Shown: piece after piece, positions 31,969-40,014 of the stretch
Numbering within the stretch: position 1 is the first letter of the stretch
Layout: the number at the start of each line of letters is the position of its first letter
NCBI RefSeq assembly: GCF_014649115.1
Contig: NZ_BMSK01000032.1
Span: 1-64,000 of the forward strand
Source: Streptomyces eurythermus
GTDB taxonomy: Bacteria; Actinomycetota; Actinomycetes; Streptomycetales; Streptomycetaceae
DNA: 64,000 nt
Reading direction: 5' to 3'
Made by a program: the position numbers and the translations under genes
Notes under the pieces: generated by a model
Seen by the model: the letters and a program-made list of their open reading frames with translations, nothing else
What the model was told of the DNA's origin: nothing
The model's database searches: none

Positions 31969-31989
31969 CAGCCGATGGATGGGGTATGA

Positions 31990-32100
31990 TCATCACAAGC
32001 AAGCGGGTGAACGAAGCCTCGCTGGCGGTGCGTTGGTGGTCCAAGGAAAGACGCCCCACTTCCTGTGGGGAGATGCAGGTGCAAGGCCTGCCCGGCGCTC
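31990..32100 (+). ncRNA. Candidate structured RNA between the Nudix and nucleotidyltransferase genes
   Basis: This non-coding tract folds into successive small hairpins spaced like a tRNA: GTC/GAC (32039-32041 with 32050-32052, eight-base loop with GG), CCCCA/TGGGG (32054-32058 with 32066-32070, seven-base loop) and GCAGG/CCTGC (32075-32079 with 32087-32091, seven-base loop TGCAAGG). No seven-base-pair acceptor stem or CCA end could be found, so a functional tRNA is unlikely. An intrinsic terminator follows directly, which suggests an independent small RNA or a 3' UTR product. Confidence 0.4.
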
Positions 32101-32106
32101 GACACG

Positions 32107-32141
32107 AAAACCCGCCCCCAGAATCCTCGGGGGCGGGTTTT
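32107..32141. terminator. Bidirectional intrinsic terminator
   Basis: AAAACCCGCCCCC (32107-32119) pairs perfectly with GGGGGCGGGTTTT (32129-32141). It has T-tracts in both directions and lies between two converging genes, so it can stop both. Confidence 0.9.
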
Positions 32142-32188
32142 CTGCTGGAAGCGGCACGGTTTCCCGTGGCTCGTCAGAGTCAGGCGGG

Positions 32189-32839
32189 TCAGGCGAGTGA
32201 TGCGGCGGACACCCAGGGGTGTCCCGGGTGTACACGGGCGATCAGCTCGCCCAGGGTCTCGCGCTGCGCGGCGGTCATGTGCGGGACGGTCGCCTCGAAG
32301 TCCGCCTGATCCTTTCGCCGGGCATGCTTGGCCTTGAACAGCAGGACCAGTTCGGGTGCGAGGTACGGGATGCCGTCCCGGGTGCGGTGGATGATCTCGC
32401 CATAGGGAAACCGGATCCTCTCGTCACGCCGGCAGACCCAGGTGTCACCGTCGTGCGGTTCGCGGAACACGTCGAGCAGGTAGTTTCCCGTGGCCGGATC
32501 GCGAAGCCATGTCTGATGCACGGCGGCCAGGGCCTCCGCCGGGGCACCCTCCCAGATCCGGCCGCTGCCCACCGCGTCGAAGACGTAGCCGGGAAAGCGG
32601 CGGCGGACCTCCGGAAAAGTCGCGGCCGGGATCGCGATCTCGATGTCTCCATGAGCGCGCGTCTGCTCGCCCCGGAACAGGTCCAGCGCCCACCCAGCGG
32701 CCACGCACCAAGGCGTACCGATCCCGGCCAGCCGCCGCGCGACCTCACTCGGGGTCCAGCAGGACGACCACCTGGCTTGGAGGGCGTCGATCTCGTCGGG
32801 TGACACCTCGATGCCACCGCTGGGCAGCTGCTCGCTCAC
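32189..32839 (-). CDS. Aminoglycoside-type nucleotidyltransferase domain protein
   Basis: The 216-residue protein has the nucleotidyltransferase core in WCVAAGWALDLFRGEQTR followed by HGDIEIAIP, the G-W-A-L-D...R-x-H-x-D-I/L-E pattern of ANT(2'')/lincosamide-type enzymes, with D and E as metal ligands. A helical domain follows (LAPELVLLFKAKHARRKDQADFEATVPHM). It could modify an antibiotic or another small molecule with NMP; no drug target can be assigned. Homologues are often mislabelled as amino acid transporters. It faces the Nudix gene across the terminator, inside the inverted-repeat cassette. Confidence 0.82.
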   Translation of the reverse strand: MSEQLPSGGIEVSPDEIDALQARWSSCWTPSEVARRLAGIGTPWCVAAGWALDLFRGEQTRAHGDIEIAIPAATFPEVRRRFPGYVFDAVGSGRIWEGAPAEALAAVHQTWLRDPATGNYLLDVFREPHDGDTWVCRRDERIRFPYGEIIHRTRDGIPYLAPELVLLFKAKHARRKDQADFEATVPHMTAAQRETLGELIARVHPGHPWVSAASLA

Positions 32840-32999
32840 CGCGGCAACCTACCAGCGGAGCCCAAGGCCGGGGCTATGACCGGTGGGCCATTTTGGAATA
32901 CTTGTCCACAAACAACCCCCCTCACCGCCGCCACCATCTCCGCCACCGGCGCCACCATCACCGCCACCACCGCAGCCCCCTTCCCCACCCCCACCCACC

Positions 33000-33180
33000 G
33001 GCCGTATGCCGCCAAGCCGACCCGGCGTGCGGGCGAGACGCGAACGCGCACCCGCCACCAGGCCGGAAGCCGCTTAGCCAGCCCGGCGTGCTGGCGAGGC
33101 GAGGACGCGCACCCGCCACCAGGCCGGAAGCCGCTTAGCCCGCCCGGCGTGCTGGCGAGGCGCGGGCGCGCACCCCTGCC
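33000..33180 (-). repeat. 61-bp tandem array, about 2.8 units
   Basis: Units contain CCCGGCGTGCTGGCGAGGCG and end with CCGGAAGCCGCTTAGCC. The two complete 3' copies differ at only a few positions, and the first copy is more diverged. The period (61) is not a multiple of three, so this is not a coding repeat. It matches the two units near copy A in inverted orientation. Confidence 0.8.
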
Positions 33181-33222
33181 GACAGGGCCTCGTAGGTCGC
33201 CCATGGGTCCGGTACCGGGCTG

Positions 33223-33373
33223 GGCCACTGTTCCTTCGGGCCGCTCGCTCGCTTCTACCCCGGGCTGGAGCGAGGTGTGTCAAGGGTGGGCCGCAGGCCC
33301 ATCGCCGAAGGCGACGCGCAGCGCCCTTGACTCACCTCGCGGAAGCCCGACACTGACCAAGAAGCGAGCGGCC
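33223..33373 (-). repeat. Palindromic repeat element, copy B (inverted to copy A)
   Basis: It is the inverted counterpart of 30987-31140. Shared blocks include the AGTCAAGGGCGC-type arm, GATGGGCCTGCGGCCCACCC, and the CCGCTCGCTTCT end with TTGGTCAGTGTCG. Copies A and B bound a 2.1-kb unique segment with the Nudix and nucleotidyltransferase genes. Confidence 0.8.
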
Positions 33374-33427
33374 CAACGGCCACTTCACAAGAAACGTATC
33401 TACAAAGAAACGCACCCGAAGGAACAC

Positions 33428-33733
33428 ATGGGCATCGAACTGGAGCTGCGCCAGCGGAACACCGTCGTACGGCGGTCGTACGAGCACGGAGAAACCCTCG
33501 CGCTCGCACTGGACACACTCGTCCCGCCGGGCCAGGGCCGGCTCTCGCAGATCGACCCCTACCGCGACACCCGGTTCACCGAGAGCGACGCGCAGGCCGC
33601 CCTCCCCGAGATCGCCGCCCTGGTGGACAAGTGCACCAGCCCCTTCCAAGAGGCCGCGCTCCTCGATCTCGCCGAGATGCTGGAGGCATGCGCCACGACA
33701 CCCGGCGGGTGCCTGTGGTTCATCGGTGACTAG
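33428..33733 (+). CDS. Small hypothetical protein
   Basis: GAAGGA lies six bases before the ATG. The 101-residue protein begins MGIELELRQRNTVVRRSYEHGETLALALD and is mostly helical, with three cysteines (VDKCTS, LEACATTPGGC). It has no membrane segment or recognised motif. It starts immediately outside repeat copy B, so that element forms its 5' flank. The 3' end overlaps the convergent MFS gene by 14 bp. Confidence 0.65.
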   Translation: MGIELELRQRNTVVRRSYEHGETLALALDTLVPPGQGRLSQIDPYRDTRFTESDAQAALPEIAALVDKCTSPFQEAALLDLAEMLEACATTPGGCLWFIGD

Positions 33734-34937
33734 GAGTCTCCACGGCCGACGGCACATGCGCGGCCACCACTCGCCCGCCATGCGCCACCGCACGCCGCCG
33801 GTCCACCCCGTACGCCACCCCGGCCACGCCCAGCCCCAGCACCGCCAGCAGCGCACCGGCCGGCGCGGGGGACGTCGTACCGAAGCCCGCCGAAAGGGCC
33901 AGGCCGCCGAGCCACGCGCCACCCGCGTTGGCCAGGTTGAACGCCGCCTGGTTGGCCGAGGAGGCGAGGGACGGGGCCGCCGACGCCTTCTCCATCACCA
34001 TCAGCTGCAGCGGGGAGCCGGTGACGAACGCCGCCATGCCCAGCAGGGTGACCGCCAGTGCCGCGCTCCACTCCGCCCGCATCAGCAGGGGGAACAGGAA
34101 CAGGACCAGCGTCAGGGAAGCGAGGCCGCCGAACAGGGTGGCCCGCAGGGAGTGGTCCGCCAGGCGTCCGCCCAGCAGGTTCCCCGCCGTCGCGCCCACG
34201 CCGAACAGGGCCAGCAGCAGGGTCACGCTCGTCTCCGCGTAGCCCGCCGTGTCCGTCAGCATCGGGGTGACGTAGCTGTACGCCGCGAACAGCGCGCCGA
34301 AGCCCGCGACCGTCGTACTGAGGGCCAGCCAGACCGGCAGGGAACGCAGGGCCGCCAGTTCGCCGCGCAGGCCCGCCGCGGGGGCGGGGGCGTGATCACG
34401 CGGGATCAGCAGCGCCAGGGACGCTATCGCGGCCACGCCGATCGCGCTCACCGCGAGGAACGTCGCCCGCCAGCCCAGGTGCTGGCCCATGAGCGTCGCG
34501 GCGGGGACGCCCGCGATGTTGGCGACGGTCAGGCCGAGGAACATCAGGGACACCGAGCGGGCCTTGCGCTCCGGCGGGACCATCGCCGTGGCGACCACCG
34601 CGCCCACGCCGAAGAAGGCGCCGTGCGGCAGTCCGCTGAGGAAGCGGGCCGCGAGCAGCGAGGCGTTGCCGGGGGCGAACGCGGACAGCGCGTTGCCCGC
34701 CACGAACAGGGCCATCAGCGCGATCAGCACCGTACGGCGGGACATGCGGGCCGTGAGCGCGGCCAGCAGCGGGGCGCCGATGACCACGCCCAGCGCGTAC
34801 GCCGAGACCAGGTGTCCGGCGGAGGGGATCGAGATGTGCAGGTCGTCCGCGACATCGGGCAGCAGGCCCATCATCACGAACTCGGTCGTACCGATGCCGA
34901 AGGCGCCCACGGCTAGGGCGAGCAGGGCCAGGGGCAT
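33720..34937 (-). CDS. MFS drug-efflux transporter (DHA1, AraJ/CmlR-like)
   Basis: The 405-residue, twelve-helix protein starts MPLALLALAVGAFGIGTTEFVMMGLLPDVADDL, the standard DHA1 opening. It has the motif-A loop ALTARMSRRTVLIALM, FLSGLPHGAFFGVG (motif C region) and the second-half loop GGRLADHSLRATL. Relatives export chloramphenicol, sugars or arabinose-like compounds by proton antiport. The ATG at 34937 follows GAAAGG. No regulator is adjacent. Confidence 0.9.
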   Translation of the reverse strand: MPLALLALAVGAFGIGTTEFVMMGLLPDVADDLHISIPSAGHLVSAYALGVVIGAPLLAALTARMSRRTVLIALMALFVAGNALSAFAPGNASLLAARFLSGLPHGAFFGVGAVVATAMVPPERKARSVSLMFLGLTVANIAGVPAATLMGQHLGWRATFLAVSAIGVAAIASLALLIPRDHAPAPAAGLRGELAALRSLPVWLALSTTVAGFGALFAAYSYVTPMLTDTAGYAETSVTLLLALFGVGATAGNLLGGRLADHSLRATLFGGLASLTLVLFLFPLLMRAEWSAALAVTLLGMAAFVTGSPLQLMVMEKASAAPSLASSANQAAFNLANAGGAWLGGLALSAGFGTTSPAPAGALLAVLGLGVAGVAYGVDRRRAVAHGGRVVAAHVPSAVETPSHR

Positions 34938-35030
34938 GAGGGACCTTTCAGAGCGGAGAAGGGGGGACGGAAAGTTTCGCAGTATGTTCCCGTGCCGAAC
35001 AAACGCTCTCAGGGTCGGTATTCCAGCAGG

Positions 35031-36080
35031 TTACGAGCCTGTGTCCAGCTTCACACGGGCCGCCACCGGCAAGTGGTCGCTGTCGGTGCGCGGCAGCGTC
35101 CAGCTGCTCTCCGGTTCCGCGCCCCGGACCATGATCTGGTCGATGCGGGCCATCGGGAACGACGCCGGCCAGCTGAAGCCGAAGCCGCTGCCCGCCGCGC
35201 CCTGCGTGGAGCGCAGCTGGGAGGTGACGGCGTTCAGCGAACGGTCGTTCATGGTGCCGTTGAGGTCGCCCAGCAGCACCACCCGGCGCAGGGGCTCGTC
35301 GGCGATGGCCTCGCCGAGCGCGTCGGCGCTCTTGTCCCGCTGTCGCGCGGTGAACCCGGCCTCGATCTTCACCCGGACGGACGGCAGGTGGGCGACGTAG
35401 ACCGCGACCGGGCCCTCGGGGGTCGCCACGGTGGCGCGCATCGCCCGCTTCCAGCCGAGCTTGATGTCGACGGCGCGTACGTCGGTCATCGGGTACTTGC
35501 TCCACAGCCCGACCGTGCCCACCACCGCGTGGTGCCGGTACGTGGACGTCAGCGCCTTCTCGTAGACGGGGACGGCGGAGGCGGGCAGCTCCTCCAGGGC
35601 CAGCAGATCGGCGCCGGAGGCGGCCACGTCGGTGGCGGTGGCGGCCGGGTCGGGGTTGTCGGCGTTGACGTTGTGGGTGGCCACCGTGAGATCGCCGCCG
35701 CTGCCCGCCTTGTCGGTCAGCAGCCCGCCGAAGAGGTTCAGCCAGACGATCGCCGGCAGCAGTACGGCGATGAGCGCGATCGCCGACTTGCGCACCACGC
35801 CGAGCACCAGCAGCACCGGGATGGCCAGGCCCAGCCAGGGCAGGAAGGTCTCGGTGAGGCTGCCGAGGTTGCCCACCGCGTTGGGGATGTGGGCGTGCAC
35901 CAGCATCACCAGGGCGAGCAGCAGGGCCAGCGCGGTGAGGACGACGCCGCGGCGCCAGATGCGCGGATCGCCCCGCCAGCCGGTGAACAGCCGGTGGGCC
36001 AGGCGTCGGAGCCGGGACCCCGGTCGCTCGGGCCCCGAGCCGCCGTCCGCCGTCTCCGTCATGTACGCCTGCTGCGCCAT
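35031..36080 (-). CDS. Membrane-anchored endonuclease/exonuclease/phosphatase family protein
   Basis: The product (about 349 residues from the ATG at 36080; 36062 is an alternative) has an N-terminal cytoplasmic part, three membrane helices (VVLTALALLLALVMLVH, LGLAIPVLLVLGVV, IALIAVLLPAIVWL) and an extracytoplasmic EEP domain. Catalytic-type segments are THNVNADN, LALEELPA, VYVAHLP, LGDLNGTMNDRS and TDSDHLPV. Enzymes of this fold cut phosphodiesters or phosphomonoesters with Mg2+; membrane forms often act on lipids or nucleic acids outside the cell. It is monocistronic and the substrate is unknown. Confidence 0.85.
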   Translation of the reverse strand: MAQQAYMTETADGGSGPERPGSRLRRLAHRLFTGWRGDPRIWRRGVVLTALALLLALVMLVHAHIPNAVGNLGSLTETFLPWLGLAIPVLLVLGVVRKSAIALIAVLLPAIVWLNLFGGLLTDKAGSGGDLTVATHNVNADNPDPAATATDVAASGADLLALEELPASAVPVYEKALTSTYRHHAVVGTVGLWSKYPMTDVRAVDIKLGWKRAMRATVATPEGPVAVYVAHLPSVRVKIEAGFTARQRDKSADALGEAIADEPLRRVVLLGDLNGTMNDRSLNAVTSQLRSTQGAAGSGFGFSWPASFPMARIDQIMVRGAEPESSWTLPRTDSDHLPVAARVKLDTGS

Positions 36081-36266
36081 ACCGTCTGCCTCACTGCCTG
36101 CCGTGCACACCGTTCATCCCCCGTAGTCCCCGACCCTAGGGGATGATCGGCTCCGTTCCGCCGTCCCGTGACGGCCGTACGGAAGACGAGGACGTGCGAT
36201 GCGGTGGCGGGAGTTCCGGTCGGGCCCCGGACGGGCGGGGTCTGTGACGAAACGCGCACACGAGCG

Positions 36267-36896
36267 CTACGAGGCTGTGGAGCTGACGGGGCGTAGGCCG
36301 GCCAGGACCGAGTCGACGACCTGTTCCGCGAGGTCCTCGCACAGGTCGGCCTCGGGGCGCATGACGGAGCGGACGAGGATCGGTCCGACGAACAGGTCGT
36401 TCGCCAGGTCCACGTCGACGTCCGCGCGCAGTTCGCCGTTGAGCTGACCGCGGCGCAGCACGTCCAGGACGAGCCGGCGCCGGGGCTCTATGACGTTCTC
36501 GTGGTACGCGGCCCAGATCCTCGGGTTGGTCTTCATCTGGACGTGCACGTTGTGCAGCAGGAGTGAGGAGCGGCTGGCCAGTCCGCGCTGGCGCAGGTTC
36601 TCCAGCAGGACGAGGAGGTCGTCGCGCATGGAGGTGCCGGGGAGTTCCGGCTCGGGTGGCTCGGCCGCGCGGACCACCTCGATGAACAGTTCCTCCTTGC
36701 CGCTCCAGCGGCGGTAGATGGTGGCCTTGCCGACCCCGGCGGTGCGGGCGATCCGCTCGATGGACAGCTCCGCGAGGGGCACGCCCTCCTCCAGGAGCTT
36801 CATCACCCCGTCCAGGATGGCGCGCTCCGCGGCTTCGCTGCGCGGGCGGCCCCGCACGGGTGCGTCCGGTCGCGGCCGGCTGCCGGCAAGGCTCAC
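36267..36896 (-). CDS. TetR family regulator
   Basis: The 209-residue protein has the TetR helix-turn-helix (RAILDGVMKLLEEGVPLAELSIERIARTAGVGKATIYRRWSGKEEL) and a helical ligand domain. It lies 243 bp downstream of a DHA2 efflux gene on the same strand. The efflux promoter carries a GATACG/CGTATC palindrome that is a likely TetR target, so it probably represses the pump until a substrate binds. GGCCGC-rich intergenic DNA between the two shows no other gene. Confidence 0.88.
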   Translation of the reverse strand: MSLAGSRPRPDAPVRGRPRSEAAERAILDGVMKLLEEGVPLAELSIERIARTAGVGKATIYRRWSGKEELFIEVVRAAEPPEPELPGTSMRDDLLVLLENLRQRGLASRSSLLLHNVHVQMKTNPRIWAAYHENVIEPRRRLVLDVLRRGQLNGELRADVDVDLANDLFVGPILVRSVMRPEADLCEDLAEQVVDSVLAGLRPVSSTAS

Positions 36897-37139
36897 GTCG
36901 TTCCGTCCTCTCGGTGTGCTGCGGTGATTGTCCCGCAGCGGCCTCCTCCCCCCGTCGGACCGCGCCCGGCCCCGGCGCCCGCCGTGGTGCCGTGCCCGGT
37001 CCGGTTCCCCCGTCGTGCCGCGCCCGGCCCCCGGTCTCCCCCGTGGGCCGCGCGCGGATGGTTCGTACTTCCCTCGGTGTTTCCCTTGGTGCCTTCGGAT
37101 CCAGTGTCCGTCGCGCTCCCGTGGTGCCGTGTCCGGACC

Positions 37140-38726
37140 TCAGTCCATCGCGGCGACCATCTCCTGCTCCTTCTCGCCCTGCGGCGCGGCGGGCGTGCGG
37201 CCCGGCAGGAACAGGGCCGTCACCACGGCGCCGATCAGCGCCACGCCCGTGCCGCACAGCGCGGTGACGTGCATGGCGTGCAGGAACGCGTCGTTGGCGG
37301 GGGTGACCAGGGCCTCGCCCCGGGGGCCGAGCTTCTCGGCGATGCCGAGGGTGGCCTCGATGGACTCCGCGGCGGTGTCGCGCAGGTTCGGCGGCAGCGC
37401 GCCGAGCTTGTCCTCGATGCCGTTGCGGTAGGAGGTGGCGAGGACCGAGCCGAGGACGGCGATGCCGAGGGCGCCGCCGACCTGGCGGAAGGTGTTGCTC
37501 AGCGCGGAGGCGGAGCCGGCCTTCTCGCGGGGCAGCGCCTGCATGATCACGACCGAGGTCGGGGTCATGATGTGCGCCATGCCGGTGCCCATCAGGAAGA
37601 AGACGACCTCGAGCAGCCAGATCGGGGTGTCGGCCTCGAAGGTGGCGAACGCGGCCAGCGTCGCGGCGATCACCAGCAGGCCGCCGGTGGTGGTGGCCCG
37701 GTTGCCGAAGCGGTCGACGATCAGCCGGGCGCGCGGCGCGAAGAGCAGCTGGGCGACGGCGAGCGGCAGCATCAGCAGACCGGACTCCAGCGGCGAGTAG
37801 CCGCGCACGCTCTGGGTGTAGAAGACGCCGAAGAACGTGACGCCCATCAGCGCGAAGAAGACCAGCGCGATGGCGCTCATGGCGGCCGAGAAGACCTTGT
37901 TCCTGAAGTAGCTGACGTCCAGCGAGGGGTGCGCGGTGCGCTTCTCGAAGACGACGAACACGGCCAGGACGACGACGCCGGCGATGATCGTCGCGAGCAC
38001 CTTCGGGTCGGTGAAGTCGGCCAGCTCGCCGCCCTTGATGATGCCGTAGACCAGCAGGACGAGGCCGACGACGGACAGGACGACGCCGATGGGGTCGAGG
38101 CGGCCGGGCCTGGGGTCGCGGGAGTCGGGCACCAGCCAGGCCATCAGGACCAGCGCGATGATCACGATGGGCACGTTGATCAGGAAGACCGAGCCCCACC
38201 AGAAGTGGTCGAGCAGCGCGCCGCCGGTGATCGGGCCGATGGCGATGGCGAGGCCGACGCCGCCGGCCCAGATGCCGATGGCCTTGGGCTGCTCGTGCCG
38301 CTCGAAGACGTTCATCAGGACGGCCAGGGTGGCGGGCATCACGAAGGCGGCGCCGAGGGCCATCACCGCGCGGTAGGCGATCAGCTGGTTCGGGGTGCCG
38401 GACTCGGCGGCGAGCGCGGAGCCGATGCCGAAGACCAGGGTGCCGGCGAGCAGCACCTTCTTGCGGCCGACCCGGTCGCCGACGAGTCCGGCGGTGAACA
38501 GCAGGCCGGCGAAGACGAGGGTGTAGGAGTTGATCGCCCACTCGATCTCGCTCTGGGTGGCGCCGAGACCGGTGGGCGCCGGGGTCGCGATCGTCTTGAT
38601 GGCGACGTTCAGGATCGAGTTGTCGAGGACGACGATCAGCAGGGCGAGCATCAGCACGCCGAGGATGGCCCAGCGGCGCCGGTGTACGGCTTCCGGTATT
38701 CGGGAGGCAGGGACGGGACTTGTCAT
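37140..38726 (-). CDS. DHA2-type (EmrB/QacA) multidrug MFS exporter
   Basis: The ATG at 38726 begins MTSPVPASRIPEAVHRRRWAIL, at the normal DHA2 N-terminus; an open frame continues further upstream without support. The 528-residue protein has fourteen predicted helices, with LDNSILNVAIKTI in helix 1, GDRVGRKKVLLAGT (motif A) and WAGGVGLAIAIGPITGGALLDH (motif C). It exports drugs or metabolites with protons. The palindromic operator 24 bp before the start and a nearby TetR gene suggest inducible control. Confidence 0.92.
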   Translation of the reverse strand: MTSPVPASRIPEAVHRRRWAILGVLMLALLIVVLDNSILNVAIKTIATPAPTGLGATQSEIEWAINSYTLVFAGLLFTAGLVGDRVGRKKVLLAGTLVFGIGSALAAESGTPNQLIAYRAVMALGAAFVMPATLAVLMNVFERHEQPKAIGIWAGGVGLAIAIGPITGGALLDHFWWGSVFLINVPIVIIALVLMAWLVPDSRDPRPGRLDPIGVVLSVVGLVLLVYGIIKGGELADFTDPKVLATIIAGVVVLAVFVVFEKRTAHPSLDVSYFRNKVFSAAMSAIALVFFALMGVTFFGVFYTQSVRGYSPLESGLLMLPLAVAQLLFAPRARLIVDRFGNRATTTGGLLVIAATLAAFATFEADTPIWLLEVVFFLMGTGMAHIMTPTSVVIMQALPREKAGSASALSNTFRQVGGALGIAVLGSVLATSYRNGIEDKLGALPPNLRDTAAESIEATLGIAEKLGPRGEALVTPANDAFLHAMHVTALCGTGVALIGAVVTALFLPGRTPAAPQGEKEQEMVAAMD

Positions 38727-38749
38727 GGGTCCGAGCCTATGATCTTTTC

Positions 38750-38770
38750 GATACGGAACGGTCTCGTATC
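38750..38770 (-). promoter_or_regulatory. TetR-type operator of the DHA2 exporter
   Basis: Perfect arms GATACG (38750-38755) and CGTATC (38765-38770) flank nine bases and lie 24 bp upstream of the exporter start, in the only AT-rich stretch of the region. The size and symmetry fit a TetR dimer site. Confidence 0.7.
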
Positions 38771-38917
38771 TAATTTTCTTTACCAAGGTCTTACGTGTGA
38801 GCGGGGTTCCGGGGATCGGCGGGCCCCCCTCTGGCCCCCACTGGCACGAGGTGCCACCATGGAGACGGTCCGGGGACGCCGTCAGGGCGCCTCGAGATGA
38901 CGTAAGGAGCCGTTGCA

Positions 38918-39784
38918 ATGACGCAGCTTTCGGCTGCCCAGACGAAGCCCTCCGACGGCAGCAAGGCGCTGTACGGGGGGAAGGGCACCCGCCGCATCAC
39001 CGTCCGCGACATCGCCCTCGCCAAGGAGCGGGGCGAGAAGTGGCCCATGCTCACCGCCTACGACGCGATGACCGCGTCCGTCTTCGACGAGGCCGGGATC
39101 CCGGTGATCCTGGTCGGCGACTCGGCGGGCAACTGCCACCTCGGGTACGACACCACCGTGCCCGTCACCCTCGACGAGATGACCATGCTGTCGGCCGCCG
39201 TGGTACGCGGCACCCGGCGCTCCCTCATCGTCGGCGACCTCCCCTTCGGCTCGTACCAGGAGGGCCCGGTGCAGGCGCTGCGCTCGGCGACCCGGCTGGT
39301 GAAGGAGGCCGGGGTCGGCGCGGTCAAGCTGGAGGGCGGCGAGCGCTCGCACGAGCAGATCCGGCTGCTGGTGGAGTCCGGCATCCCGGTCATGGCGCAC
39401 ATCGGGCTGACCCCGCAGTCCGTGAACGCGATGGGCTACCGCGTGCAGGGCCGCGGCGAGGAGGCGGCCCAGCAGCTGCTGCGCGACGCGAAGTCCGTGC
39501 AGGACGCGGGCGCGTTCGCGGTGGTCCTGGAGCTGGTGCCGGCCGAGCTGGCGGCCGAGGTCACGCGGGTGCTGCACATCCCGACGGTCGGCATCGGCGC
39601 CGGTCCGGAGACGGACGCGCAGGTGCTGGTGTGGACCGACATGCTCGGCCTGACCTCCGGCCGGGTGCCGAAGTTCGTCAAGCAGTACGCGGATCTGCGC
39701 GAGGTGATGACCGGCGCGGCCAAGGCGTTCGCCGAGGACGTGGTCGGCGGCGCGTTCCCGGCGGAGGAGCACTCCGTCCACTAG
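38918..39784 (+). CDS. panB: 3-methyl-2-oxobutanoate hydroxymethyltransferase
   Basis: AAGGAG lies eight bases before the ATG. The 288-residue enzyme has the PanB barrel pattern: RITVRDIALAKERGEKWPMLTAYDA, PVILVGDSAGNCHLGYDTTVPVTLDEM, AVKLEGGERSH, MAHIGLTPQSVNAMGYRVQGRG and TVGIGAGPETDAQVLVWTDMLGLT. It transfers a hydroxymethyl group from methylene-tetrahydrofolate to 2-oxoisovalerate in pantothenate, hence coenzyme A, synthesis. It is complete and monocistronic; panC and panD are not in the window. An intrinsic terminator follows. Confidence 0.97.
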   Translation: MTQLSAAQTKPSDGSKALYGGKGTRRITVRDIALAKERGEKWPMLTAYDAMTASVFDEAGIPVILVGDSAGNCHLGYDTTVPVTLDEMTMLSAAVVRGTRRSLIVGDLPFGSYQEGPVQALRSATRLVKEAGVGAVKLEGGERSHEQIRLLVESGIPVMAHIGLTPQSVNAMGYRVQGRGEEAAQQLLRDAKSVQDAGAFAVVLELVPAELAAEVTRVLHIPTVGIGAGPETDAQVLVWTDMLGLTSGRVPKFVKQYADLREVMTGAAKAFAEDVVGGAFPAEEHSVH

Positions 39785-39802
39785 TCCACCGCGGCACCAC
39801 CG

Positions 39803-39845
39803 GACGGCCCGTCGATCTTCCCCCGTCGGCGGGCTGTCCCTTTTC
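39803..39845 (+). terminator. Intrinsic terminator of panB
   Basis: GACGGCCCG (39803-39811) pairs with CGGGCTGTC (39830-39838), followed by CCTTTT, about 20 bp after the panB stop. Confidence 0.75.
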
Positions 39846-40014
39846 CGGCCAAGAGGCTTCCGGCGGCTTCGACGCGCCAAGCTTTGGCCTCAACTTCCCT
39901 GTCCGGCGCGGCAGTTGTAACAGAGTGGCGTCGAATTCCGCGCGGGGGCTTCCCCGTACCTGGCCCGGTGGTGCACTTGACAGTGTGGGCCGTCTCACAC
40001 TCGGGGGAGAGACA

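Larger units (their letters stand above)
32840..33427. other. 588-bp gene-free interval rich in repeats
   Basis: From left to right it holds the TTTTGG-type motif (32891-32908), a CCGCCACC-rich triplet tract (32928-32985), a 61-bp tandem array (33000-33180) and palindromic repeat copy B (33223-33373). No coding frame is credible on either strand. Confidence 0.7.

Noticed and set aside
32003..32100. Functional tRNA gene
   Set aside because: D-, anticodon- and T-like hairpins exist, but no acceptor stem or CCA end, and position 37 is not a purine; kept only as a structured RNA candidate.
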